This document shows, one piece after another, positions 1 through 7,663 of a stretch of 64,000 bases of DNA. The notes below the pieces were generated by a model, which worked only from the letters and a program-made list of their open reading frames with translations, did not search any database and was not told the origin of the DNA. Source of the stretch: an uncultured Lachnospiraceae bacterium (GTDB lineage: Bacteria; Bacillota; Clostridia; Lachnospirales; Lachnospiraceae); assembly GCA_937910785.1 (NCBI GenBank), contig CALDLG010000029.1, positions 1-64,000 on the forward strand, given 5' to 3'. Position 1 is the first letter of the stretch. Every line of letters starts with the position of its first letter. The translations under genes were made by a program, and so were the position numbers.

Positions 1-2
1 TG

Positions 3-191
3 GATATCCCGGTACTTGCAACGCTGCAGGACGGAAACGCGGTTCTGATTGTCGGATTTAATGAGCTGAATATTGTGGTAATGGACCCATTGACCGGAAC
101 GGTCTATAAAAAAGGCATGAATGATTCCACGCAGTGGTTATTGGAAAACGGAAATCATTTTATCACCTATGTGCGAAAAGAGGACGATTAG
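3..191 (+). CDS. C-terminal fragment of a protein, tentatively C39-like peptidase fold
   Basis: An open frame runs from the left edge to a TAG at 189-191, giving about 62 residues, so the gene starts outside the window. The visible part has short hydrophobic strands followed by NIVVMDPLTG and ends NGNHFITYV. The strand-Asp-Pro-x-Thr-Gly pattern resembles the end of papain-like C39 peptidase domains, where that Asp supports the catalytic His. The Cys and His would lie upstream and cannot be checked, so the family is a guess while the coding call is firm. It reads toward the HAD gene on the same strand. Confidence 0.6.
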   Translation, partial: DIPVLATLQDGNAVLIVGFNELNIVVMDPLTGTVYKKGMNDSTQWLLENGNHFITYVRKEDD

Positions 192-317
192 GGAATTGAG
201 ATGATTCCGGAGGACGGCGCGTTATGGATTTGGGTCTCGTGACGCCGGAAAAAGACAGGCAATTCAGAACGGTTATTTTGGGAATGATATACCGGTATGG
301 AAAGGTATGGTTTTGAA

Positions 318-980
318 ATGAAAATTGTAATTTTTGATATGGACGGCGTAATTTTTGACAGTGAACGGCTGGTACTTGACAGCTGGGAAAAGGTGGGAAA
401 GAAATACGGAATTAAAGATGTCGGGAAAACGCTGACAGATTGTATCGGTACCAACAAAGTCAAAACGCAGATGATCGTACAGGAACATTACGGAAAAGAA
501 TTTGATTATGAGAAATACAGTAAAGAGGCTTCCTTATTGTTTCGGGAATACGTGCGTGAAAATGGCCTGCCCGTGAAAAAGGGGGTACGGGAGCTTCTAC
601 AATATCTGAAGGATGAAAATATTCCCGTAGGGCTGGCTTCCTCCACCAGACTTGCGGTGGTGGAAGAAGAGCTGCGGCAGGCCGGGTTGTATGATTATTT
701 TCAGGTTATCGTAGGCGGTGACCAGTTAAAAAGAAGCAAACCGGAGCCTGACATTTATCTGATGGCCTGTGAAAAGATGAAGACCGCCCCCGAAAATGCC
801 TATGCGGTTGAAGATTCTTATAACGGTATCCGCGCGGCATACGCTGCGGGCATGCATCCCGTTATGGTGCCGGATTTGCTGCCTGCAACGCAGGAAATGC
901 GCGAAATGAGCATAGCGGTATTTGATGATCTTGATCTGGTAATGCGGTATTTTCAGTCGGAAGGATGTCTGAAATCATAA
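318..980 (+). CDS. HAD superfamily phosphatase, beta-phosphoglucomutase-like
   Basis: This 220-residue protein has all four HAD motifs in order: DMDGVIFDSE near the N-terminus (nucleophile and acid/base Asp), LASST (motif II), KRSKPEPD (motif III Lys) and VEDSYNGIRAA (motif IV acidic pair). The helical cap between motifs I and II puts it in subfamily I with beta-phosphoglucomutase and small sugar-phosphate phosphatases. I prefer the ATG at 318 because homologues begin with this strand and GGAAAGG lies about 12 nt upstream; an in-frame ATG at 297 would add seven residues. Substrate cannot be read from sequence. Its end overlaps the convergent helicase-fusion gene by six bases. Confidence 0.88.
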   Translation: MKIVIFDMDGVIFDSERLVLDSWEKVGKKYGIKDVGKTLTDCIGTNKVKTQMIVQEHYGKEFDYEKYSKEASLLFREYVRENGLPVKKGVRELLQYLKDENIPVGLASSTRLAVVEEELRQAGLYDYFQVIVGGDQLKRSKPEPDIYLMACEKMKTAPENAYAVEDSYNGIRAAYAAGMHPVMVPDLLPATQEMREMSIAVFDDLDLVMRYFQSEGCLKS

Positions 981-3221
981 TTTTCCGAGAAGATACGCAT
1001 ACGCATTCAGAATCGTGTTCTGACGTTTTCCGGCGATAAAGTAGAAGTCGATCTGTGTTTCGTTTTCCGTATGAAAATAAGAGCCATAGGCCGGAACATC
1101 ACAGAAGATTGTCGGATTGTCGGATGCGATCAGAATTCCATAGCCGTTATCGGAAACCAGAAAAGGCAGTTCGCCCGGAATGCCGGGGGAAATATATCTG
1201 GCTGTTTTCCGAAGATTCATGCCGCTTTGCGTCTGTGTGCCCATGCCGTACAGATTTTCGGCTTTGGGCAGGTCCAGAAAAAGCCAGGTCTGATTCCGGC
1301 CGTTTGTCCCCGTTTCGATTTGGCGGCACTCTTTACCTCGTTCGGAAAGAAGCGGCTTCCGATCTCTTGTCATATAATGTATTGCACCTGTTATTTTATC
1401 TATTCGAAGACAAAGCTCATCGGTCAGCAATTCTATCGTATTTCCGGATTCCCGATACATCCATGTCTGATCAATATGGTGGACCGCAATGCAGGGGTTC
1501 GTATCCTTTGCGGGCTGCTGTCCTTTGGCAAAAGTGACCCGTACAATGGCGCTGCCAACGGGACTCAGGCGCAGTGTGCCATAGCGGCTTTGCAGATAAA
1601 GGCCGTCCGGCTGTCTGGCCGTCCAACGGACCGCAAGGTCGATTCTGGAATGTCCGGCGGGCCGGAGCTTTTCCGTTGGAGGCATGTCTCCGAAGGAAAG
1701 GACGGGCTTATTGCCGGGAACAGGATTCCGGTTTGTCTTCATATGCGGAGAGGAAGCGGTCAAAACAGCAGGCTGTCTCACAGGAATTTGAGGCGGTTTG
1801 CCGGACTCCGGCTCCGGACGATGTATATTGCTGCCGGAAACGGAGGGCTTCTGCCGGAGGCTGATGCTGTCGCCGGTCCGGGATTTCCGGATGTGCTGCC
1901 CGGCGGGGGCCTCTTTCTCGGAATGTTCGATGCGCCCGGAAGCCGGAGACCGGAACGGCAGATTTCGATCGCGGATATTGAATTCAGTAGCGTCTGTTAT
2001 TTTATTCTGCGGCGGGTCTGCGATCAATCCGGTGAGATTTCCGTCATGCAAAATGCACAATTCATGAAGAGCACGCGTTGCCGCCACATAGAGAAGCTTT
2101 GCATGTCCGTCATCGACGGGGTAGTCTTTTCTGGTGGGATTCAGAATTAAAACCGCATCGAATTCCAGCCCCTTTGTATATTCGACGGGAAGAACCATTA
2201 TACCGTTTCCGAAAGACATTTTTTCCGGGTTGTTTTCTATGAGACCGACATATTGTCCAAGCAGTCCTGCAGTTTCGGATGCCGACCGCTGATTGCGGCA
2301 GATGACAGCGATTGTATTAAGCCCCTTTTGCTGCCATTCTTTGCAGAGAGATGCAGCGGCTTTTATCCGATCGTTTTTGTCCGCAATATTTTGAAGCATG
2401 ACGGAAACACCATGGCGCAGGACGGGTTCTGCCGGATAATGCGCAAATTGTCCGTGATGCAGGATATTCGTGGCGAAATCCGAAATTTCCACCGTATTGC
2501 GATAGCTTTTTTTCAGAATGCCGAAGCTGTCCATATCGTCTGTCAGAAGCAGGTCTGTCAGTTCCTGCCAGTCGTTGAGTCCATAGCCGAAATGGATGTT
2601 CTGGGAAATATCACCCATGATCGTATAGGTGCAGTCTTTGATGCAGAATTTTAAAACGCTGTATGCCATCATGCCAAAATCCTGCGCTTCATCGATGACG
2701 ATATGGTGCGCTTCGCTGATAACCTCTGTCTCTTTCACTCTTTTATACAGATAGGCGAGGGCGGCCAGATCATAGACATCGAATTTGTCTTCCGAAACAG
2801 CCGTCTGATAGCCCTTGGCGGATTGTACGGTCAGAAAATCCCGGTAAAGCTCGAAAACAGATTTCTTCCAGACTTTTCCGCCGTACCGTCCGCGGTAGGC
2901 TTTTCGGATGGCCCTGCGTTCGTTTTCCGTATAGGAAACGCCCTTGCCGAGAAATTCCTCTTTGATTTTACTCATAAGGCGGTCGTTCAGCATATTGATT
3001 TTGCTTTGAATGGAAACAGAAGGATTCTGCCTGATATAACGTTCAATTACTTCTCCGGGAACCAGCTCCTTCAGGTCTGCCGGATTGACTCTTTGTCCCT
3101 CTGTCAGATCAAAAACGCCGGTCTTTCCGTCCCGGATGCCTTCCACAAACTGACGCGGATTCAGGTAAATGGATTCCCGCGGAATGGTTTTCCATTCCAG
3201 TTCCAGACAGTATGATTCCAA
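975..3221 (-). CDS. C-terminal part of a HelD-like helicase fused to a GH31 N-terminal domain (out of frame with its N-terminal half)
   Basis: The first ~400 residues carry the second half of a UvrD/HelD-type superfamily 1 helicase: VIDEAQDF near residue 175 (Walker B), a KSYRNT segment near 238 and VAATRAL near 380. A Pro/Ser-rich linker of about 120 residues follows. Residues ~525-748 look like the beta-sandwich N-terminal domain of glycoside hydrolase family 31 (NLYGMGTQTQ, NGYGILI, DFYFIAG). The frame stops at LLGKL, exactly where the catalytic barrel of GH31 would begin, so no hydrolase active site is present. The frame has no plausible ribosome site of its own; it continues the 3161-4186 gene after a -1 shift in a run of seven T at 3294-3300. 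Confidence 0.75.
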   Translation of the reverse strand: MESYCLELEWKTIPRESIYLNPRQFVEGIRDGKTGVFDLTEGQRVNPADLKELVPGEVIERYIRQNPSVSIQSKINMLNDRLMSKIKEEFLGKGVSYTENERRAIRKAYRGRYGGKVWKKSVFELYRDFLTVQSAKGYQTAVSEDKFDVYDLAALAYLYKRVKETEVISEAHHIVIDEAQDFGMMAYSVLKFCIKDCTYTIMGDISQNIHFGYGLNDWQELTDLLLTDDMDSFGILKKSYRNTVEISDFATNILHHGQFAHYPAEPVLRHGVSVMLQNIADKNDRIKAAASLCKEWQQKGLNTIAVICRNQRSASETAGLLGQYVGLIENNPEKMSFGNGIMVLPVEYTKGLEFDAVLILNPTRKDYPVDDGHAKLLYVAATRALHELCILHDGNLTGLIADPPQNKITDATEFNIRDRNLPFRSPASGRIEHSEKEAPAGQHIRKSRTGDSISLRQKPSVSGSNIHRPEPESGKPPQIPVRQPAVLTASSPHMKTNRNPVPGNKPVLSFGDMPPTEKLRPAGHSRIDLAVRWTARQPDGLYLQSRYGTLRLSPVGSAIVRVTFAKGQQPAKDTNPCIAVHHIDQTWMYRESGNTIELLTDELCLRIDKITGAIHYMTRDRKPLLSERGKECRQIETGTNGRNQTWLFLDLPKAENLYGMGTQTQSGMNLRKTARYISPGIPGELPFLVSDNGYGILIASDNPTIFCDVPAYGSYFHTENETQIDFYFIAGKRQNTILNAYAYLLGKL

Positions 3222-4186
3222 ATCGCGGAACCAGCTGAGCGTTCCCTTGCAGCTGCTCCCGGCGCCCAGTCTGTCTGCCGGAATGATCTGATATTTTTTT
3301 CATCCCAGTCTTCATACAGAAGCCTTGCGAAGAGCTGCTCCATCGTCATCTGGCGGACTCCGTATACATCCAAATCAGGAAGAACACCCGTTATATAATC
3401 CAGTAAAATCCGATTGCTTCCGACGATATAGAAATCATCCGGCCGGAAACGTTCCGGATAATTATACAGAATAAAGGAAATTCGATGCATGGCCACGGTG
3501 GTTTTGCCGGAACCCGCAACCCCCTGAACGATGATATTGTGATAAGGTGATTTGCGGATGATTTCGTTTTGTTCTTTCTGAATGGTTGCAATAATCTCCC
3601 CAAGGACCGCCTGCTTGTTTTTGGCGAGATATTTTGTCAGCAGATCATCATTGGCGACGACTTCAGTGTCGAAATAATCGAGCAGGCGGCCGTCTTCTAT
3701 TTCGTAAGTGCGTTTCAGCTCCAGATCGATCCTGATCCGGGTATCGTTCGGCGCCGCATAGCTGCATGGTCCCAGTCCGTTCTCATAATAAACATTGGCC
3801 ACAGGGGCGCGCCAGTCTACAACCATCCAGTGAGTTTTATCTCTGGAGATGCCGCCCTTACCAATATAGAGAGATTCCCTTTTGTGGAGTTTTTCGTCCT
3901 GAAAGATGATCCGGCCGAAGTAGGGCTTGTGCATTGCCTTTTCATTGCGTAGCAGAGCGCGCTTCATATGTTCATGCAGTGTGACCGTGTTATTCAGGAT
4001 TGTGAGGACCTCGGTGTCGTTATCATGATAGTGTGCCAGCATTTCATCAATATCGGCCTGCATTCTGGAAACTTCTTTACGGTAATTTGCGACATTGTCA
4101 CAAACGACGGAAAGCGTCTCCGCAAGCCAGGCTTCTTCGTCCTGTCTGGACAGCCTGTCCTGTTTTTTTTCCGTTTCTTTTTGCAT
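3161..4186 (-). CDS. N-terminal part of HelD-like superfamily 1 helicase / RNA polymerase recycling ATPase (frameshifted)
   Basis: The sequence begins with a charged helical arm (residues ~1-80), as in HelD proteins that release stalled RNA polymerase, followed by the HelD-type VVDWRAPVANVYYE segment and the P-loop GVAGSGKTT at 222-230. The ATG at 4186 is preferred over 4225 because AGGAGAAAGGA lies just upstream. Homology continues to LLYEDWDEK, then the frame changes at seven A on the coding strand (plus-strand T run 3294-3300); the last ~45 residues are out-of-frame nonsense. Restoring one A joins it to the 975-3221 frame, giving about 1,070 residues. This may be a mutation, an assembly error or recoding by slippage. 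Confidence 0.8.
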   Translation of the reverse strand: MQKETEKKQDRLSRQDEEAWLAETLSVVCDNVANYRKEVSRMQADIDEMLAHYHDNDTEVLTILNNTVTLHEHMKRALLRNEKAMHKPYFGRIIFQDEKLHKRESLYIGKGGISRDKTHWMVVDWRAPVANVYYENGLGPCSYAAPNDTRIRIDLELKRTYEIEDGRLLDYFDTEVVANDDLLTKYLAKNKQAVLGEIIATIQKEQNEIIRKSPYHNIIVQGVAGSGKTTVAMHRISFILYNYPERFRPDDFYIVGSNRILLDYITGVLPDLDVYGVRQMTMEQLFARLLYEDWDEKNIRSFRQTDWAPGAAARERSAGSAIWNHTVWNWNGKPFRGNPFT

Positions 4187-4266
4187 GTGCGTTTTCCTTT
4201 CTCCTGTTTCGGTATTCGCAATCATGATTGTAATTCTATTTTACAGAAAAGTTAAAAAAATGGTAG

Positions 4267-4296
4267 ACTATATTTTTAAAATGTGGTAGAATACAA
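4267..4296 (-). promoter_or_regulatory. Candidate sigma-A promoter for the helD-like gene
   Basis: On the minus strand, TTGTAT (4296-4291) and TATAGT (4272-4267) are separated by 18 nt, about 75 nt ahead of the proposed ATG at 4186. The -35 overlaps the foot of the neighbouring terminator hairpin. Inferred from pattern only. Confidence 0.4.
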
Positions 4297-4332
4297 AATG
4301 AAGTGTGGGTAAAATCCACACTTCATTTTTTT
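4295..4332 (-). terminator. Rho-independent terminator between queT and helD-like gene
   Basis: A perfect 14-bp stem (4295-4308 with 4316-4329) closes a 7-nt loop. On the minus strand it ends queT and is followed by a short T tract. The plus strand has seven T after the stem, so it could work in both directions, although no plus-strand gene leads into it. Confidence 0.75.
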
Positions 4333-4444
4333 GTGCAAATTCCGCCAAAGTTATGATATGCGGACGCAATCTGCCAATAAGAGTTTTGTGCCGCGCCTTT
4401 TGGACTCGAATTATAATAGAAACCTTCGCAGCAGCCTGCGCTTT

Positions 4445-5005
4445 TTATGATACCGATTTCGGGAAAATCCGTCCGGCATATTTTTCAAGAGTGAATAACA
4501 GGCCCATTCCCAGTATGCCGCAGGAAATGATTTCGCCTGCGCCTACGGTAAGAACATAAAAAAGGTAACAGTAAGTAACGGAAGCGCCATCGATCAGAAA
4601 TCCATAGCCGTAGATCAGGATAAGCGGAACGACAAGGATGTTTGCAAGAATCGGCGGAACCGGAGCGAGCCATTTCCACCTTCTGAACGCGTAGGTGCCG
4701 AGCGCGCCGGCAAGGGTAGCGAGGCTTCCGAAAATAATGTCAGGAAGGATGCAGCCGGTCAGAATATTGCTGATCAGACAGCCGATCAGAAGACCGGGAA
4801 CAGCGGCAGGCGTAAAATAGGGAAGGATCGTAAGCGCTTCGGAAATACGGACCTGAATTGTGTGATTCGCGAGTCCGAAGGCATTGGCAATGAATGTCAG
4901 CACGACATAGAGCGCGGCGATCATTGCGGCCTGTGCCATAATGGATACGGAAAAGGGACGGACGATTCTGACAGGAACCGTCTGGTTAAAAGATTGTTTT
5001 TTCAT
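4445..5005 (-). CDS. queT: QueT-type queuosine-precursor transporter (ECF S-component)
   Basis: A protein of about 186 residues with five to six hydrophobic helices. After a short basic tail it starts the first helix MAQAAMIAALYVVLTFIANA, then QVRISEALTILPYFTPAAVP, typical of QueT substrate-binding subunits of energy-coupling-factor transporters that import queuosine precursors such as preQ1. The preQ1-I-type riboswitch directly upstream supports the assignment independently. AGGAG at 5016-5020 fits an ATG at 5005 (10 nt) better than the ATG at 5011 (4 nt). The shared EcfA/EcfT module is not encoded here. The transcript ends at the hairpin at 4295-4332. Confidence 0.9.
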   Translation of the reverse strand: MKKQSFNQTVPVRIVRPFSVSIMAQAAMIAALYVVLTFIANAFGLANHTIQVRISEALTILPYFTPAAVPGLLIGCLISNILTGCILPDIIFGSLATLAGALGTYAFRRWKWLAPVPPILANILVVPLILIYGYGFLIDGASVTYCYLFYVLTVGAGEIISCGILGMGLLFTLEKYAGRIFPKSVS

Positions 5006-5015
5006 GTGCATTTGT

Positions 5016-5058
5016 CTCCTTTAGTTTTGTTTTAGGTGAGGAAGGTCTCGAACTCACC
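5016..5058 (-). promoter_or_regulatory. preQ1-I riboswitch controlling queT
   Basis: On the minus strand, GGTGAG (5058-5053) and CTCACC (5040-5035) form a 6-bp P1 around a 12-nt loop containing TTC and ACC. An A-rich tail (TAAAACAAAACTAA, 5034-5021) then runs straight into AGGAG. This order (short stem, C-bearing loop, A-rich tail pairing back to make a pseudoknot) is the class I preQ1 aptamer. Because the tail abuts the ribosome site, control is probably translational: preQ1 binding would hide AGGAG and shut off queT. Confidence 0.82.
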
Positions 5059-5106
5059 GGTATATTGATTGAAACTCCGCGTATTTATGGGAGTTCAGCG
5101 TTTCTT

Positions 5107-5135
5107 AGTATAGCACGATAGTTGTAGAAAAGCAA
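5107..5135 (-). promoter_or_regulatory. Promoter of queT
   Basis: On the minus strand TTGCTT (5135-5130) and TATACT (5112-5107) are 17 nt apart, placing the start about 45 nt upstream of the riboswitch. It lies directly after the terminator of the opp operon. Confidence 0.6.
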
Positions 5136-5140
5136 GAAAG

Positions 5141-5187
5141 AAAAAGATTTTCTCAGGCAGCGTTTTCGAAATGCCTGAGAAAATCTT
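5141..5187 (-). terminator. Terminator of the first opp operon
   Basis: A 16-bp perfect stem (5144-5159 with 5172-5187) with a 12-nt loop, followed on the minus strand by a T-rich tract, just after the stop of the small membrane protein gene. Confidence 0.85.
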
Positions 5188-5194
5188 CTTCATT

Positions 5195-5473
5195 TTATAA
5201 TAAGGTAATCAACCAGATAATAAACGCAATCCCTGCAAGAAATACAAACGCGACGGAGAGCGCTGCGCCAAGAGCTACGCCCATATAGCCCAATCTTTCT
5301 TTCCAGGTAAAGGGTGCGTCCTCCCAGGGATTTTGCTCTTTTTCATTGTTGTCGGGATATTTGCTCCCGGCCTGAGAAGAACGCGAACGCCTGCCGAATA
5401 ATCCGGTACTTTCCAGTCCGCTCATATCGGCTACGGTGCGTCCGTCATCTTCAAAACTGTCCCGGCGGTTCAT
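5195..5473 (-). CDS. Small membrane protein, last gene of opp operon
   Basis: A 91/92-residue protein of unknown function. The first ~58 residues are hydrophilic and charged (RRSRSS, NNEKEQNPWEDAPFTWKERL); the rest is one long hydrophobic stretch, enough for one or two membrane helices, ending at the C-terminus. Its ATG overlaps the oppF stop by four bases (ATGA), indicating translational coupling. It could be an accessory of the transporter or simply share its transcript; nothing in the sequence gives a function. The operon terminator follows directly. Confidence 0.75.
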   Translation of the reverse strand: MNRRDSFEDDGRTVADMSGLESTGLFGRRSRSSQAGSKYPDNNEKEQNPWEDAPFTWKERLGYMGVALGAALSVAFVFLAGIAFIIWLITLL

Positions 5474-6498
5474 ACATCACCATATAAGTGACACACGACA
5501 TAATGGCCGGGTTCAACTTCTTTCTGTTCCGGTGCAATCTTTTTACATTTTTCCATACAGTTTGCACATCGGGTATGAAATTTGCATCCCGTCGGCGGAT
5601 TAGCCGGGGACGGAATTGTTCCTTCCAGCACGATACGATTCATTTTCGCATCAGGGTCCGGAACGGGAATCGCAGAGAACAATGCTTTCGTATAAGGATG
5701 CAGCGGATTTTTAAAAATATCCTTTGTCTCCCCGTATTCCACCAGATTCCCCAGATACATAACGCCTACCGTATCGGAGATATGCTCTACGACGCTTAAA
5801 TCATGGGAAATAAATAAATAGGTCAGTTTATACTGTTCCTGTAAATCCTTTAACAGATTGATAATCTGTGCCTGAATCGACACATCCAACGCCGATACCG
5901 GTTCATCGCAGACTACAAATTCAGGATTCAGGGCAAGCGCACGGGCAATGCAGATACGCTGTCTCTGACCGCCGGAAAATTCATGCGGATAACGGTCTTT
6001 ATGAAAGGGCTGCAGGCCGCAGTTATCCATGACTTTATCGATATAATCGTCAAATTCCCCTTTGCTTACGAGTCCATGCTCTCTGGCCGCTTCACCGATG
6101 ATCTCGCCTACCGGCAGTCTCGGCGACAGGCTGGAAAAGGGGTCCTGAAAGATGATCTGCATTTTGGTGCGTATACTGCGCATCTCTTTGTTGGAAAGGT
6201 CATAGACCTCCTGTCCGTTAAACAGCACCTGTCCGCCGGTCTTTTCTCCGGACAGGCGTAAGATCGTCCTTCCCGTCGTCGTTTTCCCGCATCCGGACTC
6301 TCCCACGAGTCCCATGGTCGTTCCGCGTTTGAGATTAAAGGTAACGCCGTCCACCGCTTTCACATATCCTACCGTTTTGGAAACCAGACCGCCCTTGATC
6401 GGAAAATACTTTTTCAGGGCATTGACCATCAGGATATACTGTGGATCGTAAGTAACGGGGATATACTCATTTGCAGTCTTCAAGTTTGTATCAGACAT
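5470..6498 (-). CDS. oppF: Oligopeptide ABC transporter ATP-binding protein OppF/DppF
   Basis: A 342-residue ABC ATPase powering peptide import. It has Walker A GESGCGKTT, the signature FSGGQRQR, Walker B VVCDEP and the D-loop SALD, followed by the peptide-transporter C-terminal extension with a Cys cluster (CKFHTRCANCMEKC plus a later Cys), which in this family can bind an iron-sulfur cluster. GGGGGAG precedes the ATG at 6498, and the start overlaps the oppD stop (TAATG). With OppD it would form the nucleotide-binding heterodimer under OppB/OppC. Confidence 0.95.
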   Translation of the reverse strand: MSDTNLKTANEYIPVTYDPQYILMVNALKKYFPIKGGLVSKTVGYVKAVDGVTFNLKRGTTMGLVGESGCGKTTTGRTILRLSGEKTGGQVLFNGQEVYDLSNKEMRSIRTKMQIIFQDPFSSLSPRLPVGEIIGEAAREHGLVSKGEFDDYIDKVMDNCGLQPFHKDRYPHEFSGGQRQRICIARALALNPEFVVCDEPVSALDVSIQAQIINLLKDLQEQYKLTYLFISHDLSVVEHISDTVGVMYLGNLVEYGETKDIFKNPLHPYTKALFSAIPVPDPDAKMNRIVLEGTIPSPANPPTGCKFHTRCANCMEKCKKIAPEQKEVEPGHYVVCHLYGDV

Positions 6499-7649
6499 TA
6501 TTTCTCCCCCTTTCTATCATAAAAACGATAACAGCTGACTTTGTGCGTTGGAGACAGGCTGATTTCTTCGGGGTATTTTCCCGCACAGCGCTCTACACAC
6601 ATTTCACAGCGGTCCTTATAATAACAGTAATCGGGCATATTTACAGGATTGGGCACCTTGCCCGGAATCGAATAAAGTCTGTCCACCTGCTTGCCAACGA
6701 CCGGCTTTGATGCCATCAGGCCAATCGTATAGGGGTGAGAAGGATTGGAAAAAATTTCCCTCACTGTTCCTTTCTCCACCACGCGGCCGGCATACATAAC
6801 GACAACATAGTCAGCCATCTCCGCAATTACGCCCAAATCATGGGTGATCAGCATAATGGAAGAATTGATCTTATTTTTCAGGTTCCGGAGCAGGTCAAGG
6901 ATCTGAGCCTGTATCGTTACATCCAGCGCCGTTGTCGGTTCATCCGCTATGATGAGCCTCGGATTGCATGCAAGAGCGATTGCGATCATAATACGCTGAC
7001 GCATACCGCCGGAAAGCTCATGGGGATACATTCGGTATACGCCTTCGCTGTTGGCGATTCCCACCATTTTCAATAATTCAATGGTGCGCGCCCTGATATT
7101 TTCTTTGGTTTTTCCTTCCCCGTTATGCAGCGCGATTACTTCATCCACCTGTTCCCCGATTCGAAATACCGGGTTTAAGCTTGTCATAGGCTCCTGAAAA
7201 ATCATGGAAACATAATTTCCACGCAGAGTCATCATCTTTTCATTGGGCGTTTTTGCAATATTGTAAGCTTTGCCATCACCCAGATTGAGACGAATCTCGC
7301 CTTCCACGATCTGTCCCTGCGGACGCTGGATCAGCTGCATCAGAGAAAGACTGGTAACAGACTTTCCGCAGCCCGATTCCCCTACCACGCCGACCGTTCT
7401 GCCGATGGGCACTTCAAAGGTAACGCCGTCCACGGATTTGACCGTACCGGCATCCGTAAAGAAATAGGTATGAAGATTGTCGAATTCCACCGCGTTATTG
7501 GCGTCATGCATAGTCGTTGCATATTCGGATTCGGGTACGTTTTTCCGCTTGCGCGCTTTTTCATACTGATTGGTAATACGTCGGTTTTCTCTGGAAATCT
7601 TACGGGATTCTTTCGCGGTAAGATATCCTTCCGGTTTATTCTTAGCCAT
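6498..7649 (-). CDS. oppD: Oligopeptide ABC transporter ATP-binding protein OppD/DppD
   Basis: A 383-residue ABC ATPase with Walker [10 protein letters not shown], signature LSGGMRQR, Walker B LIIADEP and a C-terminal Cys cluster (CYYKDRCEMCVERC). A basic extension of ~45 residues precedes the ABC domain, longer than usual. The ATG at 7649 lies 9 nt after AGGAGG; the in-frame ATG two codons earlier is too close to that site. It sits between oppC and oppF in the operon. Confidence 0.95.
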   Translation of the reverse strand: MAKNKPEGYLTAKESRKISRENRRITNQYEKARKRKNVPESEYATTMHDANNAVEFDNLHTYFFTDAGTVKSVDGVTFEVPIGRTVGVVGESGCGKSVTSLSLMQLIQRPQGQIVEGEIRLNLGDGKAYNIAKTPNEKMMTLRGNYVSMIFQEPMTSLNPVFRIGEQVDEVIALHNGEGKTKENIRARTIELLKMVGIANSEGVYRMYPHELSGGMRQRIMIAIALACNPRLIIADEPTTALDVTIQAQILDLLRNLKNKINSSIMLITHDLGVIAEMADYVVVMYAGRVVEKGTVREIFSNPSHPYTIGLMASKPVVGKQVDRLYSIPGKVPNPVNMPDYCYYKDRCEMCVERCAGKYPEEISLSPTHKVSCYRFYDRKGEK

Positions 7650-7663
7650 AGTCATTCCCCTCC

